A DNA stretch of 64,000 nucleotides from Cordylochernes scorpioides (GCA_030710605.1 CP092865.1:30040190-30104189), one strand, 5' to 3'. Counted from the first letter of the stretch, positions 10,020 through 21,840 are shown. Made by a program: numbers and translations. The notes: generated from the sequence alone by a model not told the origin.

Positions 10020-10345
10020 AAATGTGTGGATGCTGCCAAGAGAGGTCCAGCGGGCGGTCAGCCATTGGCAGCGCGGGGCAGGCCGTCCAAGTCCGGTCGA
10101 CGGAAGATGGAGGGGCAGCTGTGGTCGACGGAGGGACGGCGGGGTCGGGGCATCGGGCGGCGTCGGGGCGGGGGCAGGAGGTGGACTGGCGGGAGGTGAC
10201 GTGGGTGGCGATGGTCCGGCGAGGAGACCATCGGCGAGGGTGGGCCACGGGTGGGTGGCGGCCACCCACGGCAACTCCTGGCAGATGGAGCCCAGGAGTC
10301 TCCTGCGCACATCTAGAATATTCAGTATCACATTCTGAGACAATA
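10020..10345 (+). other. GC-rich island, left half, unrecognised
   Basis: Base composition switches abruptly from AT-rich to strongly GC-rich after a T run at 10008-10019. All frames are open for about 100 codons because of the composition, giving Pro/Ala- or Gly/Arg-rich translations of no convincing family. The first 45 bases, GTGTGGATGCTGCCAAGAGA onward, closely match the start of the oppositely oriented segment near 10855 (GTGTGGATGCGGCAAGAAGA on the minus strand). The two halves may therefore derive from one repeated sequence in inverted orientation. Confidence 0.4.
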
Positions 10346-10382
10346 TGTCAACCAGAGGTTCTTACCTCGCTGCTGCCACCCA

Positions 10383-10922
10383 CTACTCCTTGATGTTAAG
10401 TTCACTCATTTCAGAGGCTGTGGAGGTCATCTTCTCCCGCCAGTACAGCATCATCCTCACGGCTTTCTCCTGCTCCGCCGCCTCCTTCCGGGCTTTTTGT
10501 AGAAGATGTTCTTCCAACTTAGACGACGCCGCCATAAGGAGGGCCCCGACGTTGTAGTGTGGTTGGCATGCCCGCCGTCGACACTCCGGACAGAAGTACC
10601 TCGGGGTGGAAGGTGGGTGGTCTGGGATGTTAAAGTCCAACCCCGAGATGAAAAAGCTGCCGTCCTCCATCGGCACCCATGGTCTTGATGTTAATTTTTT
10701 GGGTGCCTCCGTCCCATCGAAGAACCGGACTTGGTTTGTGCTGGCGATGGTAATATGAGGGGGGGGCGATGTCGTTGCCCCCCTGGCCTGGTTGTTTCTC
10801 CGCGCTGCTGGCTGCTTTGTTCGCTTGACCGCTTGGACCTCTTCTTGCCGCATCCACACAGGTTTCCCATTTTTTAGGATTGTGATTGAGTTAATTGTTA
10901 GACTTATTAAGACAGATAACAA
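10383..10922 (-). CDS. Unrecognised 179-residue ORF in a GC-rich island
   Basis: The most protein-like frame of the island. The N-terminal 20 residues come from AT-rich DNA and may not belong. The body starts near KNGKPVWMRQEEVQ, is basic, contains YFCPECRRRACQPHYN (a CxxC pair that could bind zinc), and ends in a charged helical stretch (KLEEHLLQKARKEAAEQEK). Composition differs sharply from the flanks, suggesting inserted or retroposed origin. I do not recognise the family. Alternatives are an ORF1/gag-like fossil of a retroelement or a captured exon. No promoter or poly(A) signal is obvious. Confidence 0.3.
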   Translation of the reverse strand: MLSVLISLTINSITILKNGKPVWMRQEEVQAVKRTKQPAARRNNQARGATTSPPPHITIASTNQVRFFDGTEAPKKLTSRPWVPMEDGSFFISGLDFNIPDHPPSTPRYFCPECRRRACQPHYNVGALLMAASSKLEEHLLQKARKEAAEQEKAVRMMLYWREKMTSTASEMSELNIKE

Positions 10923-11547
10923 TGGGGAGTTTCAGAGTATCTATGCAGCAATATATTTATGACAAGCTAAATGGCTTTATAGTAGCTGATGAACTGGAGG
11001 GATTCTGATATACACACTCTAATATTTCTTCCAAAATATTTTTTTCAAATTATTTCATTCAAGAATAAAATACATAATAACCTCGTGTCATAGCGAACCA
11101 CAATTTGATTGAACTTTCCGTTCACTTTAAACTTTTAAACTTAAAATATTTTCCTATAATCAATGATTCATTTTTTTTAATAAATATTTTAACTTGTGTA
11201 ATCTCTTTTAGGAATTTGTTATGATTCTTTCTTCTATTATATTTGAATAGTGAGAGGAGAGATTAAATAAACAGAAAATTCAGTTCTTCAATCATGCGCG
11301 CGCGAAAATGCTAAAAACTATAAGATATTAACGTAAATATCCCTATCGATGATAAATTAATATAGCCATAAAACTTTGTTTGAAGAATGAAAATAAATTT
11401 CTGTAATTATTAACACAATTGTTATTTATATTTCACCCACAAATTTAGTTGCACTCATTGCCGACGAAGGCAGTTATGAAAAAGAGAGGAATACAATTAA
11501 TTCCATAATTATGGAAAATCAAATAATAGAAAAAATTGAAAACTTAA
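10923..11547. other. Intergenic, no gene seen
   Basis: AT-rich, stops in all frames, no repeat termini recognised. Confidence 0.5.
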
Positions 11548-12560
11548 TTATTCAGAACAGACTGATTCCTCACTGAAGAGACGTCCAGAATTCATCTGCT
11601 TCACAAGTCGCCTTGAAGCTAGCTTCTGGCTTAGATAGTAGTTGCTGTCCCCAACACTCGCAATTGCACAATCGAGGAATTCGTCACCAATAATCTTCTC
11701 CTCGGGCATAAAGATTACGAGGACATCCTCCATTTTTGGAGGAAAAAAACCGCTCATTCTATCATGAACCTTTCATGACTTAGAGGGCGCAGAAATCAGA
11801 GAGTGCCCAGCTTGCAAAAACAGCTATTCAACCATATTTTAAACGGCCCAAGAAAGCTGTTTTATTTGTGTCGTGCTGAAAATTTAGAAATTCTGATGGA
11901 GGGTGCAGTCTCGAGGGATATTTTTCTTTTTAGGTTGTTGGTGCAGAAGATATCTGTGCCGGGGCAGCCTCTGTGCAGGGTAGTTGAACACTGAAGGTGT
12001 ATATGTAGCTGCACTGGTGGTGGGAGCATGCCCAGGAGTTTTCACGCTACACCTCTGGCTTGAAGCCGAAGAAGACACTTGTAGCAGCGTCAACCGGCTG
12101 GCGTTCGACGCTGGAACAGAAGGTTCTGTGATCGGAGTTCCCTGGGAAGGGACAAAAGGCGATGTAACGGCAGGGCCGGAAATTTTTGGGGGTCTGCCTA
12201 ACGAACACACAGGACGCTCCGCGGTTGAGACGGCGGAGCTGCTGGATGTGACGGGCCCGTAAGGAGGTGGTGTCGACACTGGGCCCCGTTGAGTGCTCCG
12301 ATGACGCTTCTAGTTTTTTTTTTCAAAAAGACAGAGGACTCGCTGATATCCCTGGCGGCCACATTTCCCGCAGCTCACCCCATAAGTTATGTAGGCGGGT
12401 GTAGATTCCCTTTTGGAGAAAATTACAATTTTGGCAAGGAGATGGTGGAATTTCCATTCTTCTTTCTGTCTTTAATTTCGTGAGTTAGGAAGACTACCCT
12501 ACTATAGGGCCGCAGCGCAACTACGACGTTTTCGTCCTTTATACCAAGTGGGAGATTCTC
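11548..12560 (-). pseudogene. Gag/ORF1-like retroelement fossil with a zinc-knuckle relic (tentative)
   Basis: Read leftwards on the minus strand, a conserved-looking stretch near 12530-12450 (ENLPLGIKDENVVVALRPYS) is followed at 12380-12331 by VSCGKCGRQGYQRVLC. This is spaced like a CCHC zinc knuckle with the histidine replaced by tyrosine or glutamine. Downstream are a Ser/Thr/Pro-rich frame (11884-12279) and a 69-residue frame (11548-11757, MEDVLVIFMPEEKIIGDEFL). Frameshifts separate them. The order, basic domain then zinc knuckle then low-complexity tail, is typical of Gag or LINE ORF1 proteins that coat element RNA. It is GC-richer than its surroundings. The family is not identified; a domesticated or cellular gene cannot be excluded. 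Confidence 0.4.
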
Positions 12561-13110
12561 CACTCTCTTTTCTTTACCTATATGGGAAGGCTTTCAGGTG
12601 GGTGGTTCCAATGGTAAGGCCCTCCTAAACCAGGCCCTTCGCCAATTCGCCTCTGGCAAGACCGACCAATACCTGGCCGCACATCATCATCGGCTGGCAT
12701 ACTGATTACTTGCCCAGCATCTGTTTAAGCACCTTCATGTATTGGACTGGATGGAAGTCCGCGTTCCACTCGACGAAGCAGCACTGATAGAGACACCTCG
12801 TTTTTCAAAATGCATTGGAACAACACATTTTTCTATATCCCATGTGCAAGAATCAGATAGGCGAATATACCACACCACATTATTTGGCAAATTTAATCAA
12901 AGTCCACCCTGTAAACATTGTTTCAAGATTTGGCTCTCATCAGTACAAGAGCTTCTTCGATATCCAAATATTAAGCCTCTCAGACAAAAATATGAGATAA
13001 CCAGATACAACACCCTTCTGATTCCCTAAACAAAAACAATTTCATATACTCAATATCATTCCCAAAACGCTAAATTAATTTTTTGGAATATTTTCATAAA
13101 TATTTCTCTA
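12561..13110. other. Unrecognised sequence with a 95-codon open frame
   Basis: A plus-strand frame at 12742-13029 is open but its translation matches nothing I know. A stretch near 12640-12710 (ASGKTDQYLAAHHHRLAY in translation) looks protein-like and may belong to the fossil to its left. No splice or promoter context is clear. Confidence 0.3.
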
Positions 13111-13122
13111 TATATGCGGTAA

Positions 13123-14428
13123 TACAAGAGTCACCCGAGAGGTTTTTGCAATCACTTATTTTTAATTTAGCTTCAACCCTCAAATTTTCAGAGTTTCTCA
13201 AAGTATTGACCCTAAGCACCTATGCGATATTTTATCAGTGAAAACCATTTATCGAAGCACTTACACCAATCATCTTCGGGGATAGAAATTCCGGCATTGA
13301 TAAAGGCTTGCAGTGCTTTATCATCAGTATCAAATTACATCCCTTTCAATAATAACTTTTGAATATAAAAAAGTCGCAAGGGGCTAAGTCTGAAGAATAT
13401 GGTGGATGAGAGTGACTAATTGGACACCAGAGTTGGCTAAAATGTCTAATGTTTGCGCTTAGGTGTGCGGTCTTGCATTGTCATGGTGAAGAAAGATTCC
13501 TCTCAGTTGAGTTCTTGGTCTGCTGTGCTTAATTTTGCAAATACTGCTTTAAAATATTTTGTAGTATATTAGTCACTATTAACTGTCTTCGATCTTCCAA
13601 CTTCACAATATCAATTAAACCACTTTTATAAAAAAAAACAATAAGCGCCATGTGTTTTTAACACTTCGATCTCTGCGAACTTTCTTAGGAGAAGGTGATT
13701 TTGATGAGCACCAAAAAGTAGATTGCCATTTTGTTTCTGGATCAAAATTGTAAATTCCAGTTTTGTCATTTGTGATAGTATTTAAAATAGCCTTTGATTT
13801 GCTTTCATCAAATTTTTTCAACATGAAATTACATCATTTAACGCGACAAAGTTTTTGGTCTTCAGTCAAGCTGTGAGGATCCCATTTACTAACAAGCTTT
13901 CTGTATTTTAAATTATCATCAATGATGGTGTTGATTGCTGCTGATCCAATGCCCACACTTTTCTATAACTGCTGATATGTAATTCTTCGAATTCTCAAAG
14001 TAAACATCTTACCAGCTCAATTTTTTTCTGTTGGTGGTCGCCCTGAACGAGGTTCATCTTCAAGGTTCGTTTTTCCAAATTTAAATTGATTAAACTAATT
14101 AAAAATGTTCAAATAGAAAGAGCTTTATCTCCTAAGCTTTCATCAATCTTTCATGGAATTCTTTAGAAGTTAAATTACTTTTATAATCATAAAAGATCAT
14201 AGCGCGTAAACCTTTTCTAGTCAACTCCATTGTGTCTGTTGCAATTTTTAGAAATTACCGCTGTCGCTGTGAACAAAATCGCGTCCTCTATGATTCATTG
14301 TTGTTACTATTTTATAAAATTGTTTATGTTAGGTAAAATATACATGTAGATATAATTGGCATAATTTATTTTTTATTATTTTATATATTTAATATTGATT
14401 TCAAAACTCTTGGAGTGGCCCTTGTGCA
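13123..14428 (-). mobile_element. mariner element, full length but decayed
   Basis: About 1.3 kb, the usual mariner length. Imperfect terminal inverted repeats are visible: TACAAGAGTCACCCGAGAGG at the left and, inverted, the end near 14402-14426 (CTCTTGGAGTGGCCCTTGTG). A single transposase pseudogene fills the interior on the minus strand. Ends and gene have diverged to a similar extent, so the whole copy is old. Confidence 0.8.
13165..14230 (-). pseudogene. mariner transposase, multiply frameshifted
   Basis: Translation starts at the ATG at 14230-14228 (MELTRKGLRAMIFYDYKSNL), the conserved N-terminus of mariner transposases. The paired-type DNA-binding region follows with stops and shifts. 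The catalytic triad can still be located in broken frames: TNDKTGIYNFDPETK holds the first Asp (normally GDE), LHHDNARPHT the second, and YSSDLAPCDFFIF the third. The C-terminal ISIPEDDWCKCFDKWF region is recognisable near 13240. At least three frame changes and several stops make it non-functional. Confidence 0.85.
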
Positions 14429-15021
14429 TCATTTTATTGCTAAAACCTTTGAAGAACGTGTGAAGGAATATTAGTTTTCTAACATGCTCGCACTTGAGGT
14501 ATTCCAATACTATTCCTGGAGTCATTTGGTATTTTTTTGTTCAGATTGGATGTTTCCTTTAGTTATTTCTAGAGATTAAGGTTCTATTTTCAACAGATAT
14601 ATGCTCATCTCATTGTGTTTTGCTTTTCTTCAATATGTTAAAATATTTTCTGGAAGCTAAATTCAGTTGTGGCAAACCTAGACAATCAGTGTTCACCTCA
14701 ACTATATTCTCTAGTAGCTGCTAACCAGGTAATTCTCACTGGTAGAGTTCGTATATTTACTCTTGATATTCTGTATAATTGTTTTATAATTTCTGATAAT
14801 AATGTTCGTTTCATTCTTTTTCTTCATATTTTCTTTTATTATCTGGGTATGCTTTCTTAATATTTATTTTATTAAGTTTAAACATATGTGTGTGTGGGTC
14901 ATTAAAAATGTATGTTATGTCATCTCTGGCTTATTCGGTTTTCTGTTGATCATATTTCGGCATTTAGGCATATCTCTCAATTTCATATCTTTGGGTGTTT
15001 TATTAATATATATTTTTTAAT
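14429..15021. other. Intergenic, no gene seen
   Basis: T-rich DNA with short hydrophobic ORFs only; nothing recognisable. Confidence 0.5.
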
Positions 15022-15360
15022 TGTGGCGGTTCGTCTGGTTTTGAAGAAATGATTCAATTATTCATTCCAAGGTATTTTAATTACTACAGATATAATATAA
15101 AAACAAATATCAATGTTAATGTTTAGTTATTATTATTGTTACAAATTAATATATAGTTAAGAGGAGGTTGAAAATGTTTAATGAAATGTGAGGATGAAAT
15201 GGCCATTGGCTGGTGAACGCGTCAAAAACAATGGTATCCTCTCCCGTGCTTACCACCTCATCGCTGCCGCGCATGCGCCGACTTGACGTACCCGGCTGGT
15301 CGAGGTGGTGGCGGTTAAAAGGGCTGTTCAAAATTGGCGGCGAATCAAAACTCCGTCACA
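15022..15360 (-). repeat. 3' LTR of a decayed Ty3/gypsy element
   Basis: On the minus strand it begins TGTGACGGAG and ends CCGCCACA, so its ends form a short inverted repeat (TGTGACGG/CCGCCACA) as in true LTRs. A purine tract (CCAGGGGG) precedes the start, which is the polypurine tract expected between pol and a 3' LTR. No matching 5' LTR is found in the window. Confidence 0.65.
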
Positions 15361-17780
15361 CCCCCTGGCTTCCAAGGACTCCCTGTCCTTGAAAGATCGA
15401 AGTTAAGAATCATGAGCACGGTACACTCGTCCTTCGGTGTCTTGGATGTCATAGACCTAGAATGCTGATCTTCTTCTTAACGAAGAAAAAGGCCTTGTTG
15501 TCTTAGGCTGAGTTTAGACATGCATGGATGGTGCTTTGCAACAGTCCTCAAAACTTGATCTCCCTCAGAGAGTTCCACACCTGAATGTTTATCATCATGA
15601 AGATTGTTCCTCTTTATCTGAGCTTTACTGGTATTCTCGCGAGTCAAACCCCTTTCTTTTTATAAAGTGATGGGATGATCAGCAAAAGATGGTGATTCAT
15701 CAATCCCATACAGAAGAAACTTTGGACTAAATTTGGTTGCTTCCTGTGGGGTCTGGTTGTATGTCTTGACAATAAATGGTACAAGTGTTAACCATTTTTG
15801 TTTCGGTTTCTCCAAAATAGCAGCTCTCAATTTTGTGAGAATGTCATGGTTAGACTTTTCTACCATTCCACATGTCCAAGGATGATATGGAGTAGCAAGG
15901 GAAAGGGAAATATTATTTTACGACAGAAATTTTAAAGCTTCTACTTGTGAAATTCGAACCATTGTCTGTCAGAATACGTTTGATTGGTACTTCATAAGAT
16001 AACAGCTGTCTAAGGATGTTGAGGATGGCAGCTGAATTGTTGGATGATGTGGAACATACCCAAATATAACGACTATGGTGATCTATAATGACCTAGAGAT
16101 ACTTATGTCTGGTGTTCTTGGCTTCATTTCCCAAAACAATTGTATCACGTCCAATGAGGTCAAATGGTTGGAGGTCGCTGTCCGGTATTTGGGGTGGCCT
16201 ATTGTCGGTTGGTTTGACTGTTTTCTGAGCTGACAAACTTTACATGAGGAAACATACTCTTTTATGGTCCTGAGCATTTGTGGCCACCAATAATATGTGT
16301 AAATCAGCTTCAATGTTTAGTTTTTCCGGATGTCTAAAGGCATCATTAAAGTGGTGAAATATTTTACCCGTAGGGAATCAGGTACAATTGCTTTGAAATG
16401 GCCTCGAATTCGTATAGTGACAATGGCACTTTTAATTTGAGGGTTATTTACAAATCGCAAGTCTGCCTGTTGCTGAGCAATCTTCATCTTATCTTCGGTT
16501 ATGAATGTGCACACTGGATTCCTGGAAAGTGCGTCAACATGTGTTTGCTGTCCTCCTGCTCTGTGGATAATGGTAAACGGTCTAGAAGATAGCTCCATCG
16601 ACCATCGGAAAAGTCTTCCCCCAGGGTTTTTATGATTCAATAGCCATTATGAAGCGCTATGATCAGTGACAATTTGGAATGGCTTGTCTAGGTAGCTGTT
16701 GAAATGTCTGACTGCTTCGATGATGGCAAAACATTTAAACTCTGTAGCGGTGTGTTGGGTTGAGCCGTTTTGAGAAATAGGAAAAATCCCGTTCTCTGCC
16801 ATCTGGATGTTTCTGTGAAAGAATTTCACCAAGTCCTTGCTCTGAGGCATCAGTGTAGAGCTTACATGGTAAGGTGGGATCGTAAATTGCCAGAACTGGA
16901 GGTTATGTGACTAAATTCTTCAAAGTTTCAAACGCTTTTTGGTGAATTTCAGACCAGTGGAAAATTTTATCTTTCTTCAATAAATCTGTTAAAGGTTTTG
17001 TGCTATTGAACTGAAATATTTTATAAATATCCGATAATAACTACACAATCCGTAAAATTGCTGTACGTTTTTGACTGTTTGGGGATTGGGAAACCTTTAA
17101 CTGCTTCTATTTTCCGAGGTGGAGGTGTAATATGATTGTATTTCATGATATATCCTAGATATTCTATTTCTTCTCTGATAAAATAACATTTTTGAAGCTT
17201 GAGCTTGAGGTTTTGGGAATATAATTTTTCTGGCACTTTTGATAGAAGGTCAAAATGCTCTTCTGAAGTTTTAGAATATTTCTGATGAAATCATCAAGAT
17301 AGTTGATGCACCCGTTGTACATTAATGGACCAAGAGTTTGTTGTATGATTCGCTGAAAAGTAACAGGGGCGTTTTTCAACCCAAAGGGAATTACTAACCA
17401 CTCATAAAGCCCTTCGTTGGTGATGAATGCTGTCTTCTCTGTGTTGTCTGGAGCCATTTCGACAAGCAAATAACCTGAAGCGATGTCCAACGAAGTGAAG
17501 TATTTCGCTCCCTGAAGACGATCGATGACTTCTTAAATGTTAGGCAGAGGCATCTTGTCGTCAATGGTAAGGGCATTGAGGCGGCGTTAATCAACGCAAA
17601 GCCTCTTTTGGCCATCCGCCTTCGGTACGAGTGTAACTGGGAAGGCCCATGGGCTTCGGCTGTCTCGAATTAGTCCATTTTCTTCAAATCTTCAACCTGT
17701 CGTTTAATCTCATCATACTCTGAGGCTGATCTTCGATATGGTCGAAGGTGAATAGGCGGATGAGGAACGGTATGGATGTT
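15361..17780 (-). pseudogene. pol: Ty3/gypsy-type Pol polyprotein, decayed
   Basis: Minus-strand fragments occur in correct order from right to left. Reverse transcriptase: the N-terminal part near 17750; DIASGYLLVEMAPDNTEKTA; FGLKNAPVTFQRI; the active site as NYLDDFI near 17300. RNase H: RPFTIIHRAGGQQTHVDALS near 16560. Integrase: zinc finger YWWPQMLRTIKEYVSSCKVC near 16270; C-terminal region WLTLVPFIVKTYNQTPQEAT near 15790. The frames are separated by stops and shifts, and the catalytic integrase core is poorly preserved. Protease and gag are absent; the sequence breaks off near 17780 at RT, just before a copia-like LTR. Confidence 0.85.
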
Positions 17781-17819
17781 GTGTTTTCTATTTTGATTTT
17801 TCCTACTGTTCGTTTTTGT

Positions 17820-18092
17820 AGATTCATATTCTTTTGTAGTTTATTTAGATTTGATTTTAAGAATAATGAATGAATCAATACTTTACAAAAAATAGAATAG
17901 GTTTTATTAACCACGAATAGATTACAATTGCGTCCCAACAATGGGAGGAGATAATGTAAACAAAAAAACCAAAAGTGCCAAACAACAAAAATAAAACTCA
18001 CAGATTAAATGAACAAATAAATTAATGAAAACCAAATGAATAAAACAAATGTAAGTAAATGAATAAATGAATATTTACATTTGAATCCAACA
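17820..18092 (-). repeat. Copia-like LTR fragment (3' LTR with polypurine tract)
   Basis: On the minus strand a purine tract GTGGGGGAGTA (18106-18093) runs into TGTTGGATTC, the usual start of a copia LTR. It is followed by AT-rich sequence with an AATAAAACC polyadenylation signal. The inner end is unclear and no coding part of the element is recognised upstream. It abuts the broken gypsy pol. Confidence 0.4.
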
Positions 18093-18106
18093 TACTCCCC
18101 CACAAC

Positions 18107-19815
18107 CTTGAACTATAATTATAAAGTTATATTTATATATTATATATAAATATATATTATATATTAATATTTATAAAGTTGATCCTATATTAGTGATTCA
18201 AAAATATAGATATGTTAACTACGCATAATTACAAAAAAAATGAAAATTATTCTAAAAACGATGATAAAAAAAAGTAGAATTATCAATTATTAAAATAAAA
18301 AATATATATTTTTAAATATAGAAATATTTGAGTTTTTGGGGAATTTTGCCGGTAAAAAATTGATCCATTAAAAAAATGTTGCTCCTTCCTTGGCTATAAT
18401 AGATGCTTAAACTAAGCGCCTATATTTACAATCTCCCAACACTAGCTAATTCAGGTCGATGACAAAGCTACACCATCATCTTTGGTAAACTGAAAAGCGT
18501 CAAGTTAGAGACCATGGTTACGTGATAATGGCCATCGTCAGTCTAGGGCAGACTTTATTCCATGAGATCCACAAAGGATCAAATGAAATATTCACATTTT
18601 GCTTTGGTAGCACATTTGTATAATTTGCAATATGGCCATTAATATTTCAATAAATTCAATAATGCAGCCAGGTCTATGTTGCAGTACAACATTTTATTTC
18701 TCAAGCTTTTGGATTTATCAGCCCTTCGATGCCAGTATCGAACTAAACACCGACGAGTACAACAACAACAATAACAACTGCTTTATTAGGACATTTCCGT
18801 ATTGTAAGGACTCGCCATACATCATTTTCATGAAGAAAGGGAACAAAACATAAACAAAGGAGAGAAGGAAAAATGAAAAGGAAATAAAAGTATTCAACAT
18901 AACTATACGAATTTAACTATGGATGGAAATTATTATGTAATTTTAGTTGTCAGAGATTACCTTGTTCTATAACACTTTATGGAAATTAAACAATTCTATC
19001 GCTTTATATTTTTTCTCGGATATTATTCTGATTAGCTGAACTGGGTTCACGACGACGAGTATACAAATGATCATTATTATATTTCAAATTATACATATGA
19101 TGTTAAGAGAGTATTTTGCATATTTGAAGTAATCTATTGGAATTTTCAAAAAAGGTTTGAAAATAATATATAAATATATATTAGAAATATGCAGGTTGAA
19201 AGATATCATCATGAGGTATAAAACAATATTTGAATCAAATTATGAACTATTGTCGTACAAATACTGCCTACATCTATGTGATAGTATTTGGCCATATTTT
19301 ATAATATATTTCTGCTAGTTCAATGCATCTGTATGTGCTTTCTTGCTGTTCGGATAACAGAGATTATAAGTCTTTGGTAATTACTATGAGTGTTGTCTTA
19401 ATACACTATGGGTTGAGGTGAGTTAAATGTATGGGCTGTTTCTTTTATATGTTGAACTACTAAAGATCGTGGGTCGCTATTTTTAATATTACTAATAGGT
19501 TGTGCTATTTTATTATGGACTTTTTTCAGTCTCCCCTACATATTTAGAACTATTCCTTTCATGATAAGGAGTAAATTGTTTTTTTTTTCTATTGAATGTT
19601 ATATTGGACCACTTCGTAGAATGGTCGATTTTGGAGTGACAGATGAAAATAAGTTTTCAATACTGTTTTGCTTTTCTTTCCTGATTTTTAAATGAAGTAA
19701 AGAACGATATGTGAATACTTTAAATACGATTTTCATGACATTAATCTTATAGTTAGAGGACAGTATGAAGTATATTTAATGTAATATGGGATAATATATG
19801 GTTTATTAATTACAA
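18107..19815. other. Intergenic, no gene seen
   Basis: Very AT-rich at 18120-18340. An AAC microsatellite-like run lies near 18760-18780. No convincing exon, RNA gene or transposon terminus. Confidence 0.5.
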
Positions 19816-19819
19816 AATC

Positions 19820-21020
19820 CTACAGAAAATCAAAATTTTTAAACTAGAAAATAATCACTGAATTGTATCCTACGATGTGTAATAGACCTATATACTTGTA
19901 CAAGCTCATCACAAAATTTATTAACAGATTCCCTACAAACCCTTTTAATTAAAACTAAAAAGGCATATCCGGACCGCCTCCCGATCATGAAACTCACATA
20001 AATCTGTCTTAAGAGCACCACAGTCTAATTCATAGGCAATTACTAACAGAAGATAAAAGACACTCCGAAGAGAAGTCCACTCTCTACTATCCTAGCAGAA
20101 ATAGTCCTAGCCACCATAGACTCCTGAACTACTGAAATAAAATCCAACAGTTTTAATCTGGTTGAGGTACGTAGATGATATATTTTGCATCATTACAGAA
20201 AATAGTTAAAATTGTATCCTGGAAACCCTCAATAGCTTCAACCCATCAATCCAATTCACAATAGAGAAAGACCACCAAAGAAGCTTACCATTCCTTGACA
20301 TTATATTCCACAGAAATTACCCCAGTTTCACAACCAAAGTTTACAGAAAGCCTATCTCCCCAACGCAGTATCTACGTTTTTCGTCCAATTACTTCATCTC
20401 CCAAAACAATGTTACAAGGGAGTAACAGTCACACGTACCTTGACAAAAATAGCTTTTACTCACTGTTCATCAAAAAATGGAATAACATACAGACATTAAT
20501 CGAAAACCAGCTTCTCCAATCTGGATACCCGCTTCTCTTCATTAAAAGAAATAAATATAGATCTGGAACCCCAGAAATAACTCCAACCATCACATCTCCA
20601 CCTACTACTCACCATACACGGATTCTACAATTACAATAGCCCGCAAACTTTAAATTCCGTATAACAACCATCTTAGAAGTCCACCCTCCATAGGCTCACT
20701 TTCAAAAACCCTAACCCCCAAAACATTCATCAGAAACAAGAAAAAGATTTAGTATATCAAATCCCTAGTTTTAACGCAGAGGTGAAACCTCAAGAGACCT
20801 CTTCATTGGAATTAAAAAACAACAAAGTAATATTTCGAAGCACAACCCAAACTCCCTATTAGTTGAACACATAAATGAAACGGGTCATACTCCAGACTTC
20901 AATAGCACCAGAATCATCTATAGAAGTGCCATAACTAAAACCCAAAGGCTCATCCTTTAAGAAATAGAAACCGTCAATAACTCTAATGCAATAAACAAAA
21001 GTATACAGCTACCATCGCCA
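19820..21020 (+). pseudogene. Penelope-like element: reverse transcriptase and GIY-YIG endonuclease remnants
   Basis: Several Penelope-type RT blocks are legible across frameshifts: LENNH-IVSYDV near 19840; TPKRSPLSTILAEIV near 20068 (family TPMGSPLS motif); LRYVDDIFCI near 20165 with the catalytic Asp pair; and LPFLDIIFHRNYPSFTTKVY near 20290. Further on, LVEHINETGHTPDFNSTRII near 20862-20925 matches the C-terminal part of the GIY-YIG endonuclease that these elements use for target-primed insertion. The order is correct and on the plus strand, but many stops make it inactive. I infer a single old copy, with its end near the hammerhead-like motif at 21288. Confidence 0.75.
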
Positions 21021-21287
21021 TACATTCTTCTGTCTTAATACTTACTCTTTTGATATATGTGTATATACGTTTGTGTGTATATATGTGTATATATATTCAT
21101 ATTCATATCTATAACAATATTCAGTCTATTTCACTATTCACTAATTTCATCAACCTTTTCATAGTTAATTCTTTAAGTATTTTCAGTTATGTAAATTCTT
21201 TAATTTATATGTCCTATATTTATATAGATATATCTTTAAAATGCTATATTATCTATCTATATTACCTTTTTTATATGTATCAGTTTG

Positions 21288-21310
21288 CTGATGAAGGACT
21301 GTCCGAAAAC
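21288..21310 (+). ncRNA. Hammerhead-ribozyme-like motif of the Penelope-like element (fossil)
   Basis: CTGATGAAGGACTGTCCGAA contains the hammerhead core strands CUGAUGA and GAAA around a GGA/UCC stem. Penelope-like elements are known to carry minimal hammerheads in their terminal repeats, and this one lies about 270 bp after the endonuclease remnant on the same strand. The stem is short, and a clear cleavage triplet with stem III is not obvious, so self-cleavage is doubtful. Confidence 0.45.
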
Positions 21311-21639
21311 TACTTTAATCAATAAATAAAAGAGATGCAGCGGCTTATACCTTTTTGTAATTTGTCGAATCCCGCAAACCTTTTAATATCTGAACACGTT
21401 TTGAACTGTGAAATTAATGTTTGGATTTGATAACTATTCAAGGAGGCTAGGATATAGGAAGGTTGGCTGTTTGTATAAATGCAAAAATTAATAACTATTC
21501 GCGGTGATTTTTAATTATTTCAGAATTGGCCAAAAAAAATTATTGATCTATCAAAAATGGGTATTTGGCCTATTCAGGAATAATTAATAATCAACGAATA
21601 GTTGATATGTATTCCGATATATGGGGCAAGCCATCAGCA

Positions 21640-21840
21640 ACTTTCAGTTGCACGATAAGGAGATGCCTTTTTCTTAATTTATTCACCTTATCCCAGTACA
21701 ATATCAATTATGTACCATTTTTTCACATTAAATAATTGTTGATTATATGTATAGTCTTGAAAAACAGGACAATCAAGTAAAAGATATATTGAGGTTTGTT
21801 CCTCGTGTCCATAAAAACAGCTCGAGTATTCCACTGCTTG
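21640..21840 (-). pseudogene. LINE C-terminal fragment (tentative)
   Basis: On the minus strand near 21820-21750 the frame reads CFYGHEEQTSIYLLLDCP. This resembles the C-x-C...H...C zinc-binding tail that follows the RT/RNase H of Jockey/R1-type LINEs (pattern C..C...E...HLL..CP). Nothing upstream is preserved well enough to confirm it. Confidence 0.35.

Noticed and set aside
10022-10393. Gly/Arg-rich plus-strand ORFs and Pro-rich minus ORFs as proteins
   Set aside because: Several frames are open at once because the segment is GC-rich and lacks stop codons; none shows a domain.
15022-18092. Single complete gypsy element with two LTRs
   Set aside because: The LTR at 17820-18092 starts TGTTGG and does not match the one at 15022-15360, so they belong to different elements.
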